A stretch of 64,000 nucleotides of DNA from Alnus glutinosa (GCF_958979055.1 NC_084888.1:4482001-4546000); one strand, 5' to 3'. Positions 49,265 through 62,954 are shown, numbered from the stretch's first letter. Numbers and translations are program-made. Notes: a model not told the origin generated them from the letters alone.

Positions 49265-50420
49265 CGAAGATATTGTCATTGCAATGGGTACGTATCTCTT
49301 TGGATAACAAAAATGTTGGTGACCAACTTGATGTTAATCTCTACCAATATAATATTTTATTAATTCTTCCTGACTTCATAATTAATTAACAAAGTAATTA
49401 TTGTTTTTGTTGCTTTTAAAAATTACAATTGTTCTGTGCTCGATCGAGTTGGAGATGTGCCTTCAGACCAGATTGTAAACATATATGGTATATACATAAG
49501 ATTTTTTTTTTTTGGATGAATATATACATAGGATTACGGGTCTCAAGTTACGTACGTACTTGTAATTTATAGTTTCATAGTAAAATCGATTCTATAATTA
49601 CGAATTTATTTCATACCTAGATGTACCATAACAGAATTAGATTATATATATTCTAATCATGAGAAAGGTTTATTGGAGCGTATCTAAATATATTTAGATA
49701 TAGATTTTTATGTTTCATTACTCTGTTTAAAATTAGAAGTAATTATTTGTTACTTCAATTATTAACAAATAACTTAAAACACAATACTTAAAATTATTTT
49801 CATATCTATGTCATATCAAAATAAAAGTAATAATAATAATAAAAAAAAAACCCTAAAAAGCATTAACAATCCATTATCTAGCTCCTCGATCTCTCTTTCT
49901 CTCTCTCCCATTCATGAAAGGAAAAAAAAAATAAGATTTTTTTTTTTTTTTTTCAAACAATAAATAAATCTCAAGAGCTGGCCATTCAATTATCGTCACC
50001 CATGGCCTAAAAAGTCATTAATCATAATTATGTAATGAATTTAGTATGAGAACTAGTCATTAAAATATCTATCCATCCTAACCCAATACAAGTGGTGGGA
50101 TATATACAACTGTATTTGATATCGAAAGGGAGTATCAAATTAAATGTATAATAATTTTTATAGCCCCAAAATTTTTTCCACAAGCAAACATTAACTTTCT
50201 AGGAAAACAACTTAAAGAAAACTCAAGGAAAAGCCAAAGAACAGGTCATGATGACGCGGACCAACCACAGCTAGGTGAAGGTCCTTCCCGGATTGACCCT
50301 CCACCTTCCCTTAATAATCCAATATCTCCTTCCATTTATAACCCAAAGCATTTCACCAAGAAACAAACAAAAGCAATAGCGCTCTCAGACCCAGCGCGTG
50401 AGGTCCTCCGACCTCCGCAC
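49265..50420. other. Intergenic DNA and DUF1685 promoter region
   Basis: No other gene was recognised. TTTATAA (50335-50341) about 80 bp before the DUF1685 ATG is a plausible TATA box. A micro-retroposon at 49489-49535 is listed separately. Confidence 0.45.
49489..49535 (-). mobile_element. Poly(A)-only copy of the TTCATCC LINE family
   Basis: TATATACATAAGATT (49489-49503) and TATATACATAGGATT (49521-49535), a 15-bp duplication with one difference, flank a 17-bp insert that reads TTCATCC plus ten A on the minus strand. TTCATCC-poly(A) is exactly the 3' terminus of both LINEs at 33143-34752. The insert can therefore be read as the last seven bases of that LINE family. Confidence 0.75.
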
Positions 50421-51323
50421 ATGCCCACCCTAGGGGCTGTGCTCGAGGTCTCCGATCCCATGTCTGACCCCCGCGCCCGGCCACCGCCATCACAACCATG
50501 GCAACCGTCAGAGGCGCAGCCACGGCCGATATCTTCGCTTTACAAGCAGCACTCGTGGTCTCCGGACGCGTACCGCGATGAGGCGTGGCTTCGGCGCAAG
50601 GGCAACAGCAAGAACCGCAGGAGCAAGAGCGTGACGGACGAGGACCTCGACGAGCTCAAGGCCTGCATCGAGCTGGGCTTCGGCTTCGACGACTCGTTGT
50701 CGCCAGAGCTGGATCAGCGCTTGTCTGATACTCTGCCTGCTCTCGGCTTGTACTACGCCGTCAACAAGCAATACAACGACACCGTTTCCAAGCCAACCAC
50801 CACCACTCCGCCTTCCTCAACGCCGTCCGAGTGCGACAGTGCTCCGTCTCCCCTCGGCAGTCCCCACACCACTATATTCTCCCCAGGTATATATATATAT
50901 ATATTGTGTGAATGTGAAACTTCCTTCTTTTCTTTTTCTTTTTCTTTTTCTTTTGGTTTTAAGATATGAATGCTTAAACTAATTATAATATGATCGAGGA
51001 GCGTCTAAGTGAATTTGTTGTTTCCACTCTGTCGCCTGATTTCTCATCAGAAAACTCCAGAATTTTGTGACATGTAATTAGTGATTTAGCTTTATGCATT
51101 AGTTGTTCTAATATAGTTAATAGTTGTAGCCTATTTGTTTGCGTAATATAGCTGTAGAGAGAGATTCTATATATATATATATATACATGAAACTGAAATT
51201 TTCTGTGTGTGTTTCTTGGGAAAATTGGAAACTGGTGAAGGTGATAATCCTCAGACGGTGAAGACAAGGTTGAAGCAGTGGGCCCAGGTCGTTGCTTGTA
51301 CGGTGCGGCAATGTTCAGGCTGA
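50421..51323 (+). CDS. DUF1685 family protein
   Basis: Two exons, 50421-50886 and 51241-51323, join across a GT-AG intron to 182 residues. The conserved core at residues 71-120 reads VTDEDLDELKACIELGFGFD and then LSDTLPALGLYYAVNKQYND. The second exon gives the family's typical tail, GDNPQTVKTRLKQWAQVVAC then TVRQCSG and a stop. Between them are low-complexity T/P/S segments with SPLGSPHTTIFSPG. DUF1685 proteins are plant-specific and of unknown function. Reading through the donor would add a nonsense YIYIL tail, so the spliced model is preferred. The exon is far more GC-rich than its flanks. A TTTATAA box lies about 80 bp upstream. Confidence 0.92.
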
Positions 51324-52669
51324 ATTGAATATCGGGACCAGGATTAAGTGCGAACCAAACCCCAGTTAGCAAAGTAACCAAACATCAATGCCGACCTCCT
51401 TCCACATGATTCCCCCACCGACTTTTGCTTGGTTTTGTTATTATCAGTAAGATTAAAGTAATCTGAACGAGACCCATTAAATGAAAACCAACTTGATTGA
51501 CTTTTTCTTTTTTCTTTCTTTCTTTCTTTCTTTCTTCTTTTATTATTATTATTTATTTTTCCCGGCTTTTGGTACTTTATTGGTTCTATTTTTGGTGGTG
51601 TTGTTAATTAGTATCCTAGCTGTCTTCTCTTTTACTTGGTCTAGGTAGATTTTCGTGTCTGAACTCAGAAATCAGAATATAGGAAGGTCAAGAAAAAGAT
51701 ATTTGTGTCTGCAGATTGAATAGGGTTCTGTAGTTTGGTTGCTTTGCGAAAGTTAAGGTTATGTAAATACAACAACATTCTCCCTCTCTCTCCCTCTCTC
51801 TCTCTCTCACATAACGTAGGCATAGGTTTTTCTGGTCTGGAATAAGAATCGCTTTTCTTAATCGATACAACTAGCTAGTTTCCTTTCACCGTTTCACGTA
51901 CAGGACTCGGGAGAACCTAGTTTCTTTGGTGAAAAGGAAAGCCATTTGAGTGTCTATGATTACATTCGATGATGCTGGCAAATTAATTATATATATATTA
52001 TTCTTCAAGAAAAAATTATGTTGATGAATTTGACAATTAACAATCATCTTATAAACGTGTTTTCCACGTATAGCAAAATACTTTCAACTTCGACTCGTCA
52101 ATGGTCATTCAGGAGGCCCAAGCCGTCCATTCAGGTTGAAAGATTGTCATATTTACCTACGTGTGAAAAAGAAATGATTTTTGCACATCATTTATACATT
52201 TTTTGTACATCATTTTTCTAATTCAACCATTGAATTTGTAGAACCTACAAAGATTCACTCATGGGTCCTATAGATTCAATAGTTAATTTAAAAAAATGAT
52301 GTGTAAAAGATGTACAAGTGATGTGCATGTAACATGCCTCCGTGTGAAAAAGCGAAAAAAAAATACTGAAGAATCTCAACATTAGAAGTTAAAGCGGCAA
52401 TGGCTTCATGGGCACACCGTCTCTAAAAAAATCGTCACGACTGATTTTTTTGTTCTAAATTAAACCAGTTTTATTTTCTCATTTATAATATGAGTCAGTG
52501 AGTCACCATCTCTAACAATGTGCCATGAGTGATCCATTAAAATCAAGGTCCATGATGCTTTTTTTTTTTGGTTTCAATTTCAGAGGAAGTTCCATTCAAA
52601 TTAACAATGGGATGGAAGAAATTAATACTGAAATAGTTGTTACTCTTGTCATAATAGTGAGATCAAGGC
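51324..52669. other. DUF1685 3' flank and intergenic DNA
   Basis: TTTC-rich and CT-rich tracts (51505-51535 and 51780-51810). No gene or bounded transposon was recognised. Confidence 0.5.
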
Positions 52670-52957
52670 TAAGGGCCTTGTTTAGCAAACAATAAAAAAA
52701 ATTTCCCACTTTATTTTTTACATCTTCTAATAACAATCAACATCAAAATATTCAAACTTTTTTCACTTTTTATGTCACACAAATAATTTTTTATTAATAT
52801 TCAAATAAAAAAATCACTACAATACAATTTTTTTTTTTTTTTCACTCTTTATACAAATTTTTTTTTATTTTATATCACATCTGTCACTTTTTATTAACTC
52901 AAAAATTAACAACCTCATATCCTGTTCTGCACATTACTTTGCCAAACAAGGCCCTTA
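52670..52957. mobile_element. hAT-like MITE
   Basis: TAAGGGCCTTGTTTAGCAAA at the left and, inverted, TAAGGGCCTTGTTTGGCAAA at the right form a 20-bp terminal repeat with one difference. The interior is AT-rich with no ORF. GGGCCTTGTTTGG-type ends are common in plant MITEs, but no target duplication could be confirmed. Confidence 0.6.
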
Positions 52958-54317
52958 TGTTCAAAACCATTAGGTCGAGTAGGGTGGCAATTCGTATTCG
53001 CATATTGAGTTTGTGTTTTGTCGAGGCATAGGTATGAGACTATATAAGTCAACCATAATCTGATTTATTTAATTAAATGAATCAAACCTTCGACCATAAC
53101 CTTCTAATCTTAAATTGTATTCTATTATATTGCGTGTCAGGTTCGGATTATGTTGAAACATATGTATAAAAGTATATAGATTAACATGACTCATTTTAAT
53201 TAAACAGGTCAGACTCCTCAATCTTAACTCTTTAATTTTATATTAAATTTACGAGTCATAAAAAATTGTCAAACCTTCATATAAAAGAGGATAGACTGTA
53301 CAACTCATATATTAAAGAAGATGATGGAGTGTATATATAACTCATACATTAAAGTAGGTGGCTTCCACAGGCGCGAGTGCAGCACTAAACCTGGTGCTTA
53401 TCATTTCTAGGGAGCACTATGAATTACCGTGATGCAATTGAAACTTTATGCTCACTAATTAAGGGACAGTTGCTACTGTTACTTGCATGTGCATCTTCGA
53501 AATTGGAAGCTTCATAAGGAGACCTTTTTTTTTCTTTTTTTCTTTTTTTAAAAAAAAAATCCGAAAGATAAAAGGCAAATAATTAGTGGTAACAACATGG
53601 ACCCCAAAACATTATAGTTTTCCCTTCAAAAAAAAAAAAAAAAAAAAAATTATAGTTTTTTCTTTTTTGTCGAGACCCGAGATATTAATATTTTTTTAAT
53701 GGTCAGGACCAAGGTATTATTTAATATTAAAAATCATTCGGTTTGAAAAATACCAATTTCAAAATATAGATTTTTCACATTTTCAAGTCCCCATTTTTCA
53801 AACGAGATACTTTCTTTGATTTGGCTTGAAAACACACGTCACTTTTAAGGTGTGAAATCGCAAGGGCAAACGAACTGTTGCTGCTACCAAGTATAAATGG
53901 GCCATGAAACAAAGATTTCCGACCTGTCTTGGACCCTTTGTGGGCCAACTGGACCCCTTCTGGTGACTAGTGCCCCCAATGGTTTAGACAATTGCCTGTA
54001 ATCATTCAGCCCAATAGCTGGGGCCTATGATTCGGCCCCACGTTTTACAACCATATAGTATGTTGTGTTTCAAATCAATCGACTGCATTTTGTTGGGCCT
54101 AGAAAGCTTTTGTGACTACATTTTACAACCACAGTTTGTGGTATTAGCACGTCAAGTGACACTTTTAATACTGCTTTTCATTTCGTATTTTTGAAGTGAT
54201 TTCACCTTCTTTTTAATTAATTTTTTTTAATATATTTATTTATGTTCATTTCTTAACTTTTGTTATAATTTTTATTGGTGATGTAACAGCAGTCATAGTC
54301 AGTAGGTGAATTATTGT

Positions 54318-54348
<31 letters not shown>

Positions 54349-55227
54349 CTTCACAGCAGGCTGATGGAACTATCTACATCTTTTAATTTCCTAAATCTTT
54401 TATTTGGACGCTTCTTCCGATCTCAAACAAAGACATATATGCAACGTCGTAACACTCTGTTAATGGAGCCTTATTCGTTTCTAGAATGTGGTAGAGGATT
54501 CTAAAGGCAACTTTGGCAACGATGGGCATCCATAAAGTAGCCAGCACCTTTTGCTAATGCTTTTGTTTTGAAAAAGGAAAATAAAAGGAAGAAGGAAAAA
54601 ATTATTAATTTTCCTTTTTATAAAGCCTTTGCATGATTTTTATTATTACATTTTTCTTATTATAATGATAATTATATAACAATTTACTCAGTAATATTAA
54701 TACTCTGTACAAAAACTATGGTAACTCGTAATTTTATTTAAACTTTGGTCGGCGCAATTTTCTTCGCAATATTCTAATACTTGGAACATGCCATATATGA
54801 GCTTATATTACATGTATGGCTAACTTTTGTCATATAAATTAATGGATAAAATTTGTATTTTTTTTTATCGGTTTGAACTTTTTAGATAAATGATGATTTA
54901 ACATAATACTTCGTATATTATCTGATGGAACACGTGTTGGAAAATATTATAATATTAATTAAATAATTAAATTTAACTCCTTCCTTAATATTAAACTTTT
55001 GCTTGATCAATCCTCCGATCCCCGCTCTTGTCAGATATTGGAACCCTTGGCTTCCTTTATAGACTTGATTTCTTTGATGGATAAGTGAGAGATTTGACGG
55101 TCTCTTCTATGGACTTTATCCTTTGCAACATTCCCTAGGAGTGTTTTTCCAAGAAAAACAATGTTGTTGGGATATTTTAAGAAACGTAAAGGATTATATT
55201 ATATGCAGCCGTCGTAATGTGGAAGAC
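52958..55227. other. Intergenic DNA with a diverged repeat
   Basis: About 52980-53290 carries TAGGGTGGCAATTCG and motifs such as TTAATTAAACAGGTCAGA related in style to the hAT MITE at 12323, but without a clear right end. No gene was recognised. A (TA)n tract lies near 54322-54346. Confidence 0.4.
53611..53659 (+). mobile_element. Poly(A)-only micro-retroposon
   Basis: The exact 11-bp duplication ATTATAGTTTT (53611-53621 and 53649-53659) flanks CCCTTC plus about 21 A. The TCCCTTC-poly(A) end matches the insertions at 9056 and 55228. Confidence 0.75.
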
Positions 55228-55286
55228 TTGGTCTCTTCTTTTTTTTTTTCTTTTTTTTTTTGAAAGGGACTTAATTGGTCTCTTCT
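55228..55286 (-). mobile_element. Poly(A)-only micro-retroposon
   Basis: The exact 12-bp duplication TTGGTCTCTTCT (55228-55239 and 55275-55286) flanks T10-C-T11 plus GAAAGGGACTTAA. On the minus strand the insert reads TTAAGTCCCTTTC plus an A-rich tail. Confidence 0.75.
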
Positions 55287-58200
55287 GTATACAATTCTTC
55301 ATCTTTTGCATGAAAAAATATAATTCTAATTCTTAGGCTTATCACCTACCCGAGATCTATTGAGGAATTCAGACAATAAAATTACTGTTATCCATATTCA
55401 AACATAAAATACTTACAAAAAAATTTAAAATTACTTTTATATTTATGTCACATACGTAAAAAGATTTTTTTAAATAAAAAATAAAAAACACATCTAAAAA
55501 ACATTAAGAACGTACAGAATTCGAAACCATATGGGGGAGCATCGAGAAGCCGAACATGACTTCCACTAATTTGGGCCACGTTCTTCTTCAGATACTTTCA
55601 TTAAACTGTATATACATACGTGTTTCACCTATATATATATATATGAGAGTCGCTTTGTTGGAGTGATTAACTTAAAAAAGAAGGTTATTAAATGCCATAC
55701 AAATAATAAAAACAAGAATAAATGCGTTAATATAACATAATTGGATCAACAAAATCATATTATTCAAGCTTTAAAATAGTCCAACAAAATCATAGAAATC
55801 TTATAGTCCGTGTTTCACATGCAAGTTCCATGCGTTTTACGCAGTCGACCGATGACCGTACGTAGCGTGCCCTTCCAACGCATTTGGATTGAATATATAA
55901 TTTGGCATTTACCGTAATTATATAATTAATAATAACAGTTTAATTTTCAATTTATTGGAAAGGTCAACACAGGCTGCTTTTCTTCCATTGAATGATCTCT
56001 TAAAAAAATGTGGTCAAGTGTTTATAAAAAAAATTACTTTTTAAAAAAACATACCTCTTGTTTGTTATGTAAAAACGTAATTTTTTTCAAGTTTTCAAAT
56101 CCTACAATTTTATTTTATTTTATTTTATTTAAAAAAAAAAAAAGAAAGTAATTTTAAATATATTAATTTTTGCAATTTTATTTGAAAATTTGTGTTTGCT
56201 GAAATCACGCAGCGAAACAGCTAACGCATGAAGGGCATTCCCGTCGCAGTCAGAATTTGACAAAAAAAAAGAAGAATTTATGCAGAGAAAGATCGAAAGT
56301 CAATATGTTGGGTGATTAAATTCCAAGATTTGTGCCGGCACGATACACGTATTCGGAGACTTTCGTTCACTTCACGCCACCAATAAAAGATATTTTTAGG
56401 TCCAAGAAAACGAAAGCTGTGTAACCGTGTTGCTTGAGATCATAGGCAAATTAACGATGGTGATGGGAGGGTTTTGTTGTTTCTAAATTTCTGTCTTTTC
56501 TTATTTACGCGTGTTTGTTGTTTTTTTTTTTTTCTATTTATGTGTTTGATAGGGTTGAAGGGTATTCCTTTGAATAATGCTATCTATCACTTTGAGATTT
56601 TGTTGTTTTTTTTTCTATTTATGTCTTTCCTAATTTATTTTTTATTTTTTATTATTATTTTAGTGCTTCTTGTTGAATTGTCCGACCTTAATTTATTGTT
56701 CTCTGTTTTAATTCTTCTTTATGTGCTTATATGGGAAAATAAAATAAAAAAAAATACCGATGGTGTTACTGTACGTTGGGAGGATTTTTAAGACCCCAAG
56801 CTCACGTTGCGGTGGCGAGAACGCCGAGAAACAAATAGGCCAGGTGGGCCAGGTGGGCCAGGTCTAATTTACGAGTTACGACTCCGTATACGGTCGGATA
56901 AAATATAAACACGTGTCCTCTTTCAAGACTTCACGAACATGCATGTGTCTCAATGAAGGGAAGAGATTTGGAAGGCAATTTGAAAATTTTGAATAAGAGA
57001 GAAAGCATGAGAGAAAGGAGTTGAAGGAGTGACGAAGAAAAATACATCTTTTGATTTTCGGGAGAGACTTTATTGCCCCTGAAATATCATGTTTTTTTTT
57101 TTTTTTTTTTTTTTTTTTCCAATTTTTTAGAAGTCTTTACGACCTGATTTTGACCTTAAGATCTCTGATATTATTTATAAATATGATTTCTTATTAAAAA
57201 ATAAAAAATAAAAATTTATAAGGTGATTAAGAGTTTGATTTATTGGCCAATTTCACTCTCCTATCGTGATTTTTCGTTAAACTTAAAATGGCTAGCAAGA
57301 AAAATGTTTGTTCTATATAACCCATAAAATGTCTAAAAATAAAACTATGTCCTTAGTTTAAAAATATCACAAAAAGAGAAAAGAAAATGACCCACGGCAA
57401 GGTCATGGGTCACCAGATTCACGGCATGGGCGTGGGTCATTGTTTTTGTTTTTAGTTTTTTAGTTTTTTATTTTTTATTTTTAAGGAAAATTTCAATTGT
57501 TTTTGTTTTGTCCATTAGGATTTAACCAAAAATCTTAACTAATAACTATTGAAAGGAGTTGTTAAATCAAAACTTCACATTTCAATTTTTTCTTAAAGTT
57601 TAGGAAGATATTAAAAAAGTTGGGGTAATTTATGGGATGAGTGAAGTTTTCCCTTTAATTTATATAAACTTTTTAAGACTTTAATTTTTGGATTTTAGAA
57701 AAACTCAAATATTTTTTGATATTTTTTAAGAGAAAACTTTTAGATTGAATAAAAAAAGCCAGCATATTTTTCTCAAGTTCTTGTATCAAGGTTGAGGGTT
57801 TTTTTAAAAATATTTTTAAGAAGATTAAATGGGATATTTAGATTTTCATGAGGAATCCATTGGAGTTTTCTTAAATTTTTGAGAGGCCTAATAAGATATA
57901 TTTATATTTTTCAAGAAAGACAAACAAGTTTTTCAAATGGTTGGCCGGGGATGAAGAAAAATCAAACGCGTCTTAAAAAAAGACATATTTTGGTTGAGAG
58001 CCCCTTTTATAAGGACCATTCGTAAAACACCCTATTTACAACCTATAATAAAACTTTGACACGTCAATTACACACATCCAATAGAATATGAATGAAAACA
58101 GCCAATCCCACTACCACCAGTTCACCATCTCCATCCTCTTACTACCACAGTCCGGCCGCTCGTCAAATCCGACTGGACCAACCAAACCCAAGGTCACTGA

Positions 58201-59570
58201 AACACCCACACACCCACACATAGAAACTCGGCCAACATAGGGGCACCAAATTCAAAACCACACAATCGATAATCAAGACATTAAATCAGCCATAAATCAA
58301 ACTAAATCATAGGACTTCATAAAATCCATCTGAAAAAATAGTGAGATTGGTTACGGGATGAATTGCCGGAAACCCACCGGAAATTGAGCCCTCAGCTTTG
58401 CAGGCGTCGACCCACCAACGATCGGTTGGAAATCAGGCCTGAGATCCACCAGAGGTCGCCTCTTGTTCCATCGAAGATGACCCATAGAGGATCGGGTCCT
58501 CTGTTTTCTCGGTTGGTCAGTCTCTCTCTTGGTTCACTGGCCTTCTCTTTGTGTTTTCCTCCCCTCCGGCGATGACCCATGGTTGATCGGGTCTCCATTC
58601 CCCCACCCCAACCTCTAGATCAGCCTCCTATGTCTTCGAAACCGATGGTGACTTCGTGTATTCCGGCGGCGGCGTTAGCTCAAAGAGGTGGGATGGTCTC
58701 ACTGGTTTGTGGGTTGGTTCACGAATCACCTAACACTACCTCAAAAAACCAATATTTTTAACTTTGGTAGTATTAGTAGCTTGATCTCTATGGGAGATTA
58801 AGAGAAGAACACATAAGAGTTGGGAAAAGATGGGGTGTTTTCATGTTTGTTGTATTTTTATTGTATTTTTTGGTTTTTGATGACTTGTCTACTTATAATT
58901 GAATGCTGTAAAATAAGGGATTTGCAGGCCACCCTTATTGAAGGTATCTCATTATGGTTTATATCAACTTTTTAAGGTTTCAATTTTTATTTTTATTTTT
59001 TTAAAAAAAGTAACTTTTAGATTGACTTGAAAAAACCTATATATATTTTTCTTAAGTTTATGGTGAAAGGTGAGGTTTTTTTCTCTTTTTTTTTTTTTTG
59101 GATTTTTATAAGGGATCCATGGGAGTTTTCTTAAAATTTTAGGGCCAAATAAGATGTTTTTAAATTTTTAACGAAGGACAAACAAGTTTTTCAATTTTTT
59201 TGGGGGCGCCCATCTCTCCCTGTCAATGATGTGTTTACATCTCGAGTATTTGAAAGTTAGTGAGATCTTAAGGGCTCGTTTGGATGTGTGATTTTTTTTA
59301 TATTGTATTTTACTATTTTTTTACTATATTCAAAATTGTGAATGTCGAGAAAATTTGTTTTTTTAAAATTATGTTTGGATGATTTATAGAACTTAAGATA
59401 AAATTGAGTAAAACTTAAGTAGAATTTGGATTTCAAAAATCAACCCAACACGTGCTTTTCAAAAAAAAAAAAAGTTACCCAAACATGCCATAACATGTGT
59501 GGGTCTATGCCTCATCCTATCATCCTTCCAACTAGACCAACCGGCCCATACGGGTTAACAAAATATAAAT
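55287..59570. other. Long gene-poor AT-rich interval
   Basis: No gene was recognised. GC-richer ORFs at 58363-58761 on both strands resemble nothing I know. They are followed by AT-rich text similar in style to 57640-57950 (TTTTTAAGA, GAGTTTTCTTAAA and AAGACAAACAAGTTTTTCAA recur near 57700-57935 and 58960-59200), so the interval probably holds a diverged dispersed repeat. Confidence 0.45.
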
Positions 59571-59753
59571 AGAGTAATGTTATTTAGTAGATTGTCATAA
59601 GACTGTTGTATTTTAGAATAACGTAACAGTAGAAATAAACTTTTATTTTACCTTATTTTTTTTTTCGTAAGTGTTAATCTATGACTAATTTTCAGTGACA
59701 CATCATCAAGTTATATGACAATCATATAACAATCTACTAAATAACATTACTCT
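59571..59753. mobile_element. MITE with a perfect 25-bp terminal inverted repeat
   Basis: AGAGTAATGTTATTTAGTAG followed by ATTGT at 59571-59595 is exactly repeated inverted at 59729-59753. ATAAAT directly flanks both ends. The GAGTAATG start resembles the MULE-type MITE at 3410. The interior is AT-rich with no ORF. Confidence 0.75.
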
Positions 59754-60788
59754 ATAAATTATATAAAAAAAAAAAAAAAAATTCTCTTACTAATTTAACT
59801 CGTTAATAAAAATAAAACACATACCTGACTTTTTACGAAAAATTTCCCTTAGGAAAGGTTTCTCTCTCTCCTTTTTATTTTATTTTTTTTATTTATTTTG
59901 TCTATAGGTTGAATGATAGGATATTCCATGGATCCAATATTCCTATATATATACATTTTCTTGGTGAATACTGAATAATATTTTTGTAATAGATGTTGGC
60001 GAAAGTCAATCATACTTCGGGATTGTTAAAATTTTGGATGCAATTTGTACTTTCTTTCTTTTTTCCTCATTTTCTTATTGATATTGGAAGATTAAATGGA
60101 GTCCAAAATAAATGATACAGAACAAGCTTTTATGTAATTAACAAGTAACAGCAACCCCATGCTTGGAACAACCAAAATTGTGTTCCCTGAATATTGTATG
60201 GGGGTGAACATTTTTCTAACCCACTAAGAAAATGGTGAAATCATTCAAACCTATCAAATACGCAAATTGTGCCATCATGAAGGGAAATGTTTAACTACAA
60301 GTTGCGAAGACTTTTGATTCGATATTTGTGTTGGTCATTCTATCTTCTTTAGTGTTTGATTCGAACTTATAATTATACAATGCATTTGTCGTTGCAGCTT
60401 TCTTTCGGTGGCTATTGTTATTTTTTTGTTAGAGTTAAAATAGGTTCACCTTAATCTGTGCTTCTTTTACTTATGTAACCGCCTTTTGCGACTCATTAAA
60501 TGGATCGGGTCACTTGTTTGACCTATTTCAAACTCGTTGTATGTATTTATGTATTGTTTTATTTTGTTTTGAATCTGTTGTTGGGGAGCTACCCCTCTTT
60601 ATGTATTAGGATCCTTCACTCTCTCTTTCTTCCTGATCAGGATTGAAATCATCCTCTCTTGTAGTCATTTTCTTATATTCAATTAGAAAAGAAAAGCAAA
60701 AAAAAAATAGAGGAAAACATAAAGAATTTATTTTCCCTTATTGAACCACAATATACACAATGAGGATTAACTTGACCCATCCCAACTG
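59754..60788. other. Intergenic DNA without a recognised gene
   Basis: AT-rich; no conserved ORF or bounded transposon was seen. Confidence 0.5.
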
Positions 60789-60969
60789 GAGCAATGCTAC
60801 ACATCTAAAATTTTTTCTCTAAAATTTAGTTATCAAATGATGCGTTACAAATTCACAATCTTACATGATTTATTATTTTGAAAAATATGTCACAATTTCA
60901 TAAAATTGTAACACATAATTTGATAACAAAATTTTGGAAGAAAATTTTAAAAAATGTAGCATTTATCTC
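60789..60969. mobile_element. MULE-type MITE, relative of 43520-43704
   Basis: Starts GAGCAATGCTACACATC and ends ATGTAGCATTTATCTC (inverted GAGATAAATGCTACAT). The fold-back arms share AAATTTAGTTATCAAATGAT and its inverse. The target duplication is not clear, so the edges are inferred from the relative at 43520. Confidence 0.7.
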
Positions 60970-62807
60970 CCAAATTCTCTTAAATAGGTTGAACCTAGAT
61001 TTAAAGCCTAATTATAAAAGCATCTAGATCTTAATAACCTACTAAAGTAGCTAAGAGCATTTGGCTTCTTTAAATTTCTATCTAAATTTTAACTAACGGG
61101 CTACTTTTTATATTTTAGTTAAAAGCTTTTCAAATGTACTTTACATTAATTCGATTGTTATTTATTTTTAACTAACTCAATGCAAATGCTCTAAGTTAGC
61201 CAACTTAGAAGAATGGGTAGTAGTACAGATAGAGTAACGCTAACTGACAGTTTCAACAAATTCTTTGATCAATTTTTTGTTAAAAAGAAAAGAAAAAAAA
61301 ATTCAAAAGTTGATTAGGACCGTCACATTTAAATTGTAAAATAATTTTGAAATAAAAATATGGTATAAAACAACATTACATGTATAGATAAAGCTTAAAT
61401 ACAAGTGCTTTTCTTTTTTCAATTTCAAATAATCTTAACATTTCAATTTATGTATAATCATGAACACATAAAAAAATCTTATTCGTATGTATAGATGATG
61501 TTATTTTTCTTATGTTACTCAAATGGTCAAAAAATAGATGAAGAGGACATCTTTTGTCAACCATACATTTACTAGTATTTCTAGCTCTCACAATTTCCTC
61601 AATGCTAATTTCAATAACTTTTAAAATTCTTAATTTCGTTAAGATCTATTATGAAAATATTGTACATCTCTTATATATATATATATATAAAATGTACACA
61701 TAATATAGAAATAATCGTTAATATTAGGGTCAAGGTTGACCATTAAATTAACCTCCTCAGTAAGAAGGGGATGATGTGTGGTATAGTGGGATAGAGTGGT
61801 GTTAAATTTCAATCTCCCTCACCAATCTAAAAGTGCATTACTTCAATGTTAATTTTACATTCTCCAAACTTTGAGAAGCAGGTTGTACGTACGCTGTCAA
61901 CTAATCATGCTTAATTGACTATAGGTTCCGCCAACAACTTCATAAACCCCACTAATTTGCATATGCCATGCTAATCTACAAGTACTCTCTCTTTTCTCTA
62001 AATAATTAAATCAATTAATGATGCATTTTCTTTTAAATAACGACTAATACCTCTTCACAATGGATTTTACAGACAATATTTGAGATCGATCTTCAATGAT
62101 AATTAAGGTAATTAAAACAAACTAATCATACGCAGAGGATAAAAAGATATTTTTAAAAAAGAAATCAACAAGGGAAAAAATAGATTATATACTTAGATTA
62201 GAAGCACGATCATGCGTTTTTGTTTTATGAAATAAATAAATAAATAAAATGGATAGGAGGAGATGATCGATTAGAGATTGTTTTTAGAAACTTCATCTTC
62301 GATCAAGACACTGGATGGCTAGAAATTTACAATAATTTTGTTGTCCGAATTATTATTAATTTAAACATAAACGCTCACTTGTTCGATGGGACACGCATTT
62401 GTACACGATCGAACAGGACATATAGATGTTTTATGGTAATTGAAAAATGGGAGAAAATGAATATGCTAGTTTGACTCGTATATATCGATTGATTTTTTCG
62501 ATGTAATTGTATATATATATATATCCATTTCACATTCCACATTCCACATTCGCAAGTAACGATGAAAAGAAGCAATTGAAAATTGGAAGGTGTTAGGTGG
62601 GAAAGGAAGAGGCCTCCTTACCCTCTTCGCCAAACCGACTCTTCTTCTTCTTCTTCTTTCTTCTTAGAAAAAGTAAGAGGGGTGAAATCCACGCGTCTAA
62701 ATAGCACCGATCCCAGATCACCACACTAGCTTCCTCTTGAAACGTCTCAGAAGCTTCCCTCGAGAAAAAGACCAAGAAAAGTGTGTGGGTAATTTGTCTC
62801 TTCGTTT

Positions 62808-62811
<4 letters not shown>
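60970..62811. other. Gene-poor interval upstream of HSFB1
   Basis: No gene was recognised. A short (TA)n tract lies near 61673-61689 and a TTC repeat at 62641-62664. Confidence 0.45.

Positions 62812-62845
<34 letters not shown>
62812..62845 (+). repeat. (CT)n tract in the HSFB1 promoter
   Basis: About seventeen CT dinucleotides, roughly 120 bp upstream of the TATA box. CT/GA microsatellites are common in plant core promoters. Confidence 0.85.
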
Positions 62846-62848
<3 letters not shown>

Positions 62849-62922
62849 GTTGGAAAGACGACTAAACTAGAATGGGCTTTGTGGGTTCCTCCATCTTTTC
62901 ATTTATTGGTGCCTCTCAAAAT

Positions 62923-62954
62923 TTCTAGAACCCACATAATTTTCTGGGACCTTC
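62923..62954 (+). promoter_or_regulatory. Heat shock elements
   Basis: TTCTAGAA (62923-62930) is a perfect two-unit element. TTC-TG-GGA-CC-TTC (62942-62954) is a three-unit element with one base off consensus in the middle unit. They lie 9-40 bp upstream of the TATA box. This fits the known heat induction of HSFB1 genes by class A heat shock factors. Confidence 0.65.

Noticed and set aside
56474..56791. 105-codon ORF rich in Phe and Leu
   Set aside because: T-rich low-complexity DNA gives such frames; there is no domain or membrane-protein family resemblance.
58363..58761. GC-richer ORFs as a possible gene
   Set aside because: Frames on both strands, no recognised family, and flanked by diverged repeat text; more likely part of a repeat.
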